Source: Micropterix aruncella (Eukaryota; Arthropoda; Insecta; Lepidoptera; Micropterigidae). Taken from it: 64,000 bases of DNA. Position numbers and translations under genes: made by a program. The stretch is from positions 33,882,475 to 33,946,474 of the forward strand of contig OX155960.1 of assembly GCA_944548615.1 (NCBI GenBank), written 5' to 3'. The notes under the pieces are model-generated. The model was not told the DNA's origin, made no database searches, and saw only the letters and a program-made list of their open reading frames with translations. Position 1 is the first letter of the stretch; each line of letters begins with the position of its first letter. This document shows, piece by piece, positions 60,318 to 64,000 of this stretch.

Positions 60318-63300
60318 TCACTCCTCTTCTTCGGGAGGTGAAATTGCTGTTCTCACTTCCTCTTGGTGGGGAGAATAGATAACTGCCACTTTATGTACTG
60401 GTCTTTTGTATGATTTTCCGCGACAGCAGATCGTTACTGAACGTACTTGCCTGTCGGGAGCGGTATGTACTTGCTCTATTCGCCCTCGGAGCCAAGTATT
60501 TCTGGGTAGGTCCGCGTCCACAAGGATGACTATGTCTCCTATCTGGACGGGTTTTACCGCGTCGTGCCATTTTGGTCTCTTCGCCATGTCAATTTGATAT
60601 TTTCGACAGTCGCGAGTAATTTTTCGGATCGCTCCCCGGAGTCGCAATATCCAATAACGCTGTCGTAGTTCATTACAAACCCATTCACGTCCTCTGTGAC
60701 CGGCTTGCTCGTGCTGCCATCTCATTAATAACTGGGTGTAATGACTACGCGCGTCCAGTATTGCAGGTTGTTTTACCTCGGGGGCGACACCGGCTAAATT
60801 CTGTATGCGACCGCCTACTCGCAGGATCCTATTCGTATCCAGGTACGCATTTAGGTTTCTTATCCTGCTGTTTTTTGGCAATTCTTTGTTAATTTCTAAT
60901 AATGAGATTTCCTCGTTGAAATCTTGTTGCTGCGAAACCCGAATCAGGTAGAGGTCCGCGCAAGCAAGTTCTTGTGGGGTTAAATGTTTTGTTTTTTCGC
61001 CGCTGCGTTTGCAGCGTTGTACGAATCGAAATATCCATGCTACTGTACGACGTAACCGTTCTAGGCGTGAGAATCGTTTTGTCTCGATTAGGAAAATATT
61101 TTTTATCGAGGTCATTACATATACCGGTCGACGTTCTTCGTCCTGACCGTATTCTGACGATGGAGATTCATCGTCCGCGGGCCAGTGGTCGCTATTTTCC
61201 AGTAGGAATTCCGGTCCGTTTATCCATTTTTTTATTTGGTCTTCACCCATTTTAGTCGCCGTGTCCCGAGTTGCGTTATCCGCGGGATTCAATTTTGTGG
61301 GTACCCAACGCCATTGGCATGGTGTGGTAACCTGGTCAATTTCGCCAAGTCGGTGAGCTACAAACACGTTAAATTCACGTGGGTCACGTCTTATCCACGA
61401 TAGTACGGTCTTGCTATCTGACCATAACGTTGTGGAGGAAAATTCCCAGGTGTGCTGCGATTTTATCAGCTCAGCTAATTTGCTGGCCATTGTAGCGGCT
61501 TGCAGCTCTAGTCTCGGTAGCGACATGGGTTTCAGCGGCGCTACTTTGTTTTTGCCGGCTATAAAGGCCGTGCTCGCGGTGCCGTTTTCATTTTCGTAAC
61601 GTAAATACGCTACCGCGGCATATGCTCGTTCGCTCGCGTCCGCAAAAACATGCAATTGTACGTCACGGGCCAGTTTTCCTGTGTGCTGGTAGCTACGGTT
61701 TATAGTTACGAATTTTATTTTTCGCAACTCGGCCAACCAGACTTGCCACTTTTGACTGGCACCGTCGCTAATAATCTCGTCCCAGTCCGTCTTATCCAAC
61801 CATATGGTTTGGAGTAAGATTTTCGCCTTTACTGTTAGTGGGCCCAAAATCCCGAGCGGATCAAAGGTGCTCATTATCACCGATAACGTTTGTCGCTTCG
61901 TCGGGGTTTTGCGACCACTCAGTAAGTCGGGATTAATTTTCTTGAGGTCCGTGTCGAATGAAAAGGTGTCGCGATGAGGCTCCCATATAAGTCCGAGAAT
62001 CCTCTCACTCGCCTCGTCGGTACCGGCCAATTTTATTTTTGTTTGTGAACGTATATTATGTGGTACCTGCTCTAATATTTTTGGATCGTTACTCGTCCAG
62101 TTTACGATGTTAAAGCCACCTTCCTGGTGAATTTTCGTAACGGTCGCGATCATTTTTTGGGCGGTTTCTACAGTATCCGTTGAATCTAGATAATCGTCCA
62201 TATAGTGTTTGTTCACTATGGCGTCGACCGCTTCGGGATATTTTTTCCTGAATCTCTCCGCGTTTGTATTTTTTACAAAGAGTGCGGAGCACGGAGATGA
62301 GGTAGACCCGAAAAGGACTACATCCATGGAGTACTCGGATGGTTCCTCTTCTTGTTTTAGGTCGCGCCATAGGAAACGTTGACTTTGGGTGTCTTTTTCT
62401 GATAAATGAATTTGTAAAAACATCTCCTTTATGTCGCCCGCGAATCCGTAACGTCCTTGTCGGAATTTGAATAGGATTCCAATCAGAGAATTTAATAAAT
62501 CGGGTCCTGATAATAGCTGGTCGTTTAGGCTTGTTCCCCCGGCTTTCGCGGCGCAGTCAAAAACGAGTCGCATTTTTCCTGGTTTATTTGGATTTTCAAC
62601 CGGGAAGTGTGGGAGATACCAAATACGATTTCCAGGGGTGCGTAATTCCTCTGGACTTAATTTATGGGCATACCCTTTTTTCAGGAAATCCTTTATTGTG
62701 TCGCAATATTGAGTGGCCAACGGCTGATTTTTGAGTAGTTTGTTTTCTATGGATTTCAACCGTTTTTTAGCCATCTCGTGACTGGCTGGCATCGTCACCT
62801 CGTCGCTTTTCCAAAGCAGTCCGGTACTCCAACGATTGCCTTCTAGCTTCGTTGTCTCGTGAAGAAGCGTCTCGGCCCGCGCGTTTGTAACGGCCTTATG
62901 GGCGCGTATGTGCGTTCCTATTTCTTCTACTTCGAAATACGACCGGATGATGTCGTCCATCCTTTGGTTTGAGCCCGCATTCCGTAAGTGGTTTACGGCG
63001 CGGCAAGTAGCCAAATCACCGCCCCCCCCTCCCCCTAATGTCCACCCAAGTCGGCAATAGGTCGCTATCGGAGCGTTCGGGGGACCGGCTTTTATCGTTC
63101 TGGGAATGATTAAGTCATAATGATCTATTCCTATTAGAATTTGCGGTGCTCCTTCAAAGTCGCAAAACGGTATGTCGGCTAAATGAGGCCATTTATTTAG
63201 CATAGATTTAGCACAGAATTTTTGTGCTGGTAAATCCAGCTGTTTTATGGTCCTGGCGTTACGCAAATCATAATATTTTTTACCTTTCAGCGGTCGGATC

Positions 63301-63998
63301 TTACAGTCTATTCGCTGCGTTGTCGCGTTCGCAACTGACATGCCCGAGGCGCCTACTAAATTTAAGGGGCTAATTTCCCCGTGTACTCCTATTTTATCCG
63401 TTATGCTCTGATCTATTAATGTGATTGAAGATCCTTCATCGCATAACGCTAGCGCTTTTATAACGCCTTTCGGCCCCCGTAGTTCCACGGGCGCTACCCT
63501 TTGAATCATTTTTTCTGATCCGTCCCACGTATTAGCTACTGTATTTTGGTCGTCGTTTGAGGGCTGATTTTTTATCGCGGCATTATTTTTATGCAATAAT
63601 TTGTGGTGAGGCCACTTACAACCTTCTATCCCACACGGCTCTTTTACGCTACATTGCGCTTGGCGGTGGTCTTTTCTAAAACACCGTGTGCATAAACGTT
63701 TTTCCTTAACCCATGTCCAACGTTGATTTATTGTCATTTTTCCTATTTCGCGGCATTTAGGGGTTAAATGATTGTTTCGCCCGCACTTTAGGCAGGCGTC
63801 TGTTGACTCCTGAGTGTCTGTAGCAAAAACTCTTTTTTTGCTCGGCATCTCGGATCGATTGTTTTTATACTTATTTTTTGAATAATCTTTTACGGGATCT
63901 TCTTGAGAGGCGGCGTCTATTATTGTCTCTAACCAGCTTCCGTAATCTAAAAGAGTAGGATGCGGTCCATGGCCGGCGGAGTACCACTGCAACCGCAA
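60318..63998 (-). CDS. BEL/Pao retrotransposon polyprotein, partial, integrase core missing
   Basis: 1226 residues are open and run off the window end, so most of gag is not seen. In order: zinc knuckles (CLKCGRNNHLTPKC 69-82, CTRCFRKDHRQAQC 103-116); an A17-type aspartic protease with CDEGSS (D187); BEL-type RT with FAGDIKEMF (D522) and YMDDY (D601, D602); RNase H with VFADAS (D787), LPRLELQ (E831) and WSDSKTV (D861); and an integrase zinc domain (H1096, H1101, C1131). The expected second cysteine at 1134 is Tyr. The frame then passes directly to RPKWHDAVKPVQIGD and the C-terminal BEL domain (DUF5641-like). The whole DDE catalytic core, normally ~250-300 residues, is absent. Element DNA could be made, but it could not integrate itself. 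This is an in-frame deletion derivative, non-autonomous for integration. Confidence 0.9.
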   Translation of the reverse strand: MRLQWYSAGHGPHPTLLDYGSWLETIIDAASQEDPVKDYSKNKYKNNRSEMPSKKRVFATDTQESTDACLKCGRNNHLTPKCREIGKMTINQRWTWVKEKRLCTRCFRKDHRQAQCSVKEPCGIEGCKWPHHKLLHKNNAAIKNQPSNDDQNTVANTWDGSEKMIQRVAPVELRGPKGVIKALALCDEGSSITLIDQSITDKIGVHGEISPLNLVGASGMSVANATTQRIDCKIRPLKGKKYYDLRNARTIKQLDLPAQKFCAKSMLNKWPHLADIPFCDFEGAPQILIGIDHYDLIIPRTIKAGPPNAPIATYCRLGWTLGGGGGGDLATCRAVNHLRNAGSNQRMDDIIRSYFEVEEIGTHIRAHKAVTNARAETLLHETTKLEGNRWSTGLLWKSDEVTMPASHEMAKKRLKSIENKLLKNQPLATQYCDTIKDFLKKGYAHKLSPEELRTPGNRIWYLPHFPVENPNKPGKMRLVFDCAAKAGGTSLNDQLLSGPDLLNSLIGILFKFRQGRYGFAGDIKEMFLQIHLSEKDTQSQRFLWRDLKQEEEPSEYSMDVVLFGSTSSPCSALFVKNTNAERFRKKYPEAVDAIVNKHYMDDYLDSTDTVETAQKMIATVTKIHQEGGFNIVNWTSNDPKILEQVPHNIRSQTKIKLAGTDEASERILGLIWEPHRDTFSFDTDLKKINPDLLSGRKTPTKRQTLSVIMSTFDPLGILGPLTVKAKILLQTIWLDKTDWDEIISDGASQKWQVWLAELRKIKFVTINRSYQHTGKLARDVQLHVFADASERAYAAVAYLRYENENGTASTAFIAGKNKVAPLKPMSLPRLELQAATMASKLAELIKSQHTWEFSSTTLWSDSKTVLSWIRRDPREFNVFVAHRLGEIDQVTTPCQWRWVPTKLNPADNATRDTATKMGEDQIKKWINGPEFLLENSDHWPADDESPSSEYGQDEERRPVYVMTSIKNIFLIETKRFSRLERLRRTVAWIFRFVQRCKRSGEKTKHLTPQELACADLYLIRVSQQQDFNEEISLLEINKELPKNSRIRNLNAYLDTNRILRVGGRIQNLAGVAPEVKQPAILDARSHYTQLLMRWQHEQAGHRGREWVCNELRQRYWILRLRGAIRKITRDCRKYQIDMAKRPKWHDAVKPVQIGDIVILVDADLPRNTWLRGRIEQVHTAPDRQVRSVTICCRGKSYKRPVHKVAVIYSPHQEEVRTAISPPEEEE

Positions 63999-64000
63999 AT

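Overview
The window is eukaryotic, intron-bearing, AT-rich DNA dominated by mobile elements. It is most likely from an arthropod, probably an insect. A lepidopteran is my best guess, because several dispersed repeats look like families common in moth and butterfly genomes, for example the 'gaagtcgg' repeat near 48.5 kb, the 'gacgtttcggtgacg' repeat near 35.9 kb and the 'aactcgagaacggct' repeat near 41.2 kb. That guess rests on memory and is weak. There is no bacterial-style gene organisation, no CRISPR array and no rRNA or tRNA gene that I could recognise.

Layout. 1-9.52 kb is a nearly homogeneous Penelope-like element (PLE) cluster. A minus-strand piece is joined head-to-head to three plus-strand copies in tandem: two intact 954-residue RT/GIY-YIG ORFs and a third cut off abruptly. 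9.5-21.3 kb is mostly non-coding repeat: a double foldback Tc1/mariner-like element (13.6-14.5 kb), a tandem triplication of a hAT-transposase-like fragment (17.9-18.8 kb) and a palindrome with ~515-bp arms (19.35-20.42 kb). 21.3-27 kb holds decayed LINE ends and large (TA)n arrays, with a PLE fragment lying between two of the arrays. 27-37 kb contains a dead mariner transposase, several inverted-repeat MITEs, a 183-bp perfect palindrome and a Harbinger-like MITE whose empty site survives in a paralogous copy.

38.21-40.75 kb is the clearest complete element. It is a Ginger-like DNA transposon with 86-bp terminal inverted repeats, TATA flanks, an intact gypsy-type integrase with a DDE triad, and a short intron leading to a cysteine-rich tail exon. 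It is followed by a ~415-bp (TA)n array and a 2.1-kb element with long inverted ends. 44-52.3 kb contains several CR1/Jockey-like LINE 3' ends, a minisatellite split by one of them, and a widely spaced inverted-repeat pair. 54.2-54.7 kb carries the only good candidate host gene, a 153-residue single-pass membrane protein. 57.2-59 kb has a duplicated repeat, one copy of which is interrupted by a piggyBac-like MITE at a TTAA site. 60.3-64 kb is a minus-strand BEL/Pao polyprotein that runs off the window end and has lost its integrase catalytic core in frame.

Functionally the window is a graveyard and nursery of selfish elements. The PLE array and the Ginger-like element look young, with intact ORFs and matching repeats. 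The LINE and mariner remnants look old. No cooperating host pathway is visible.
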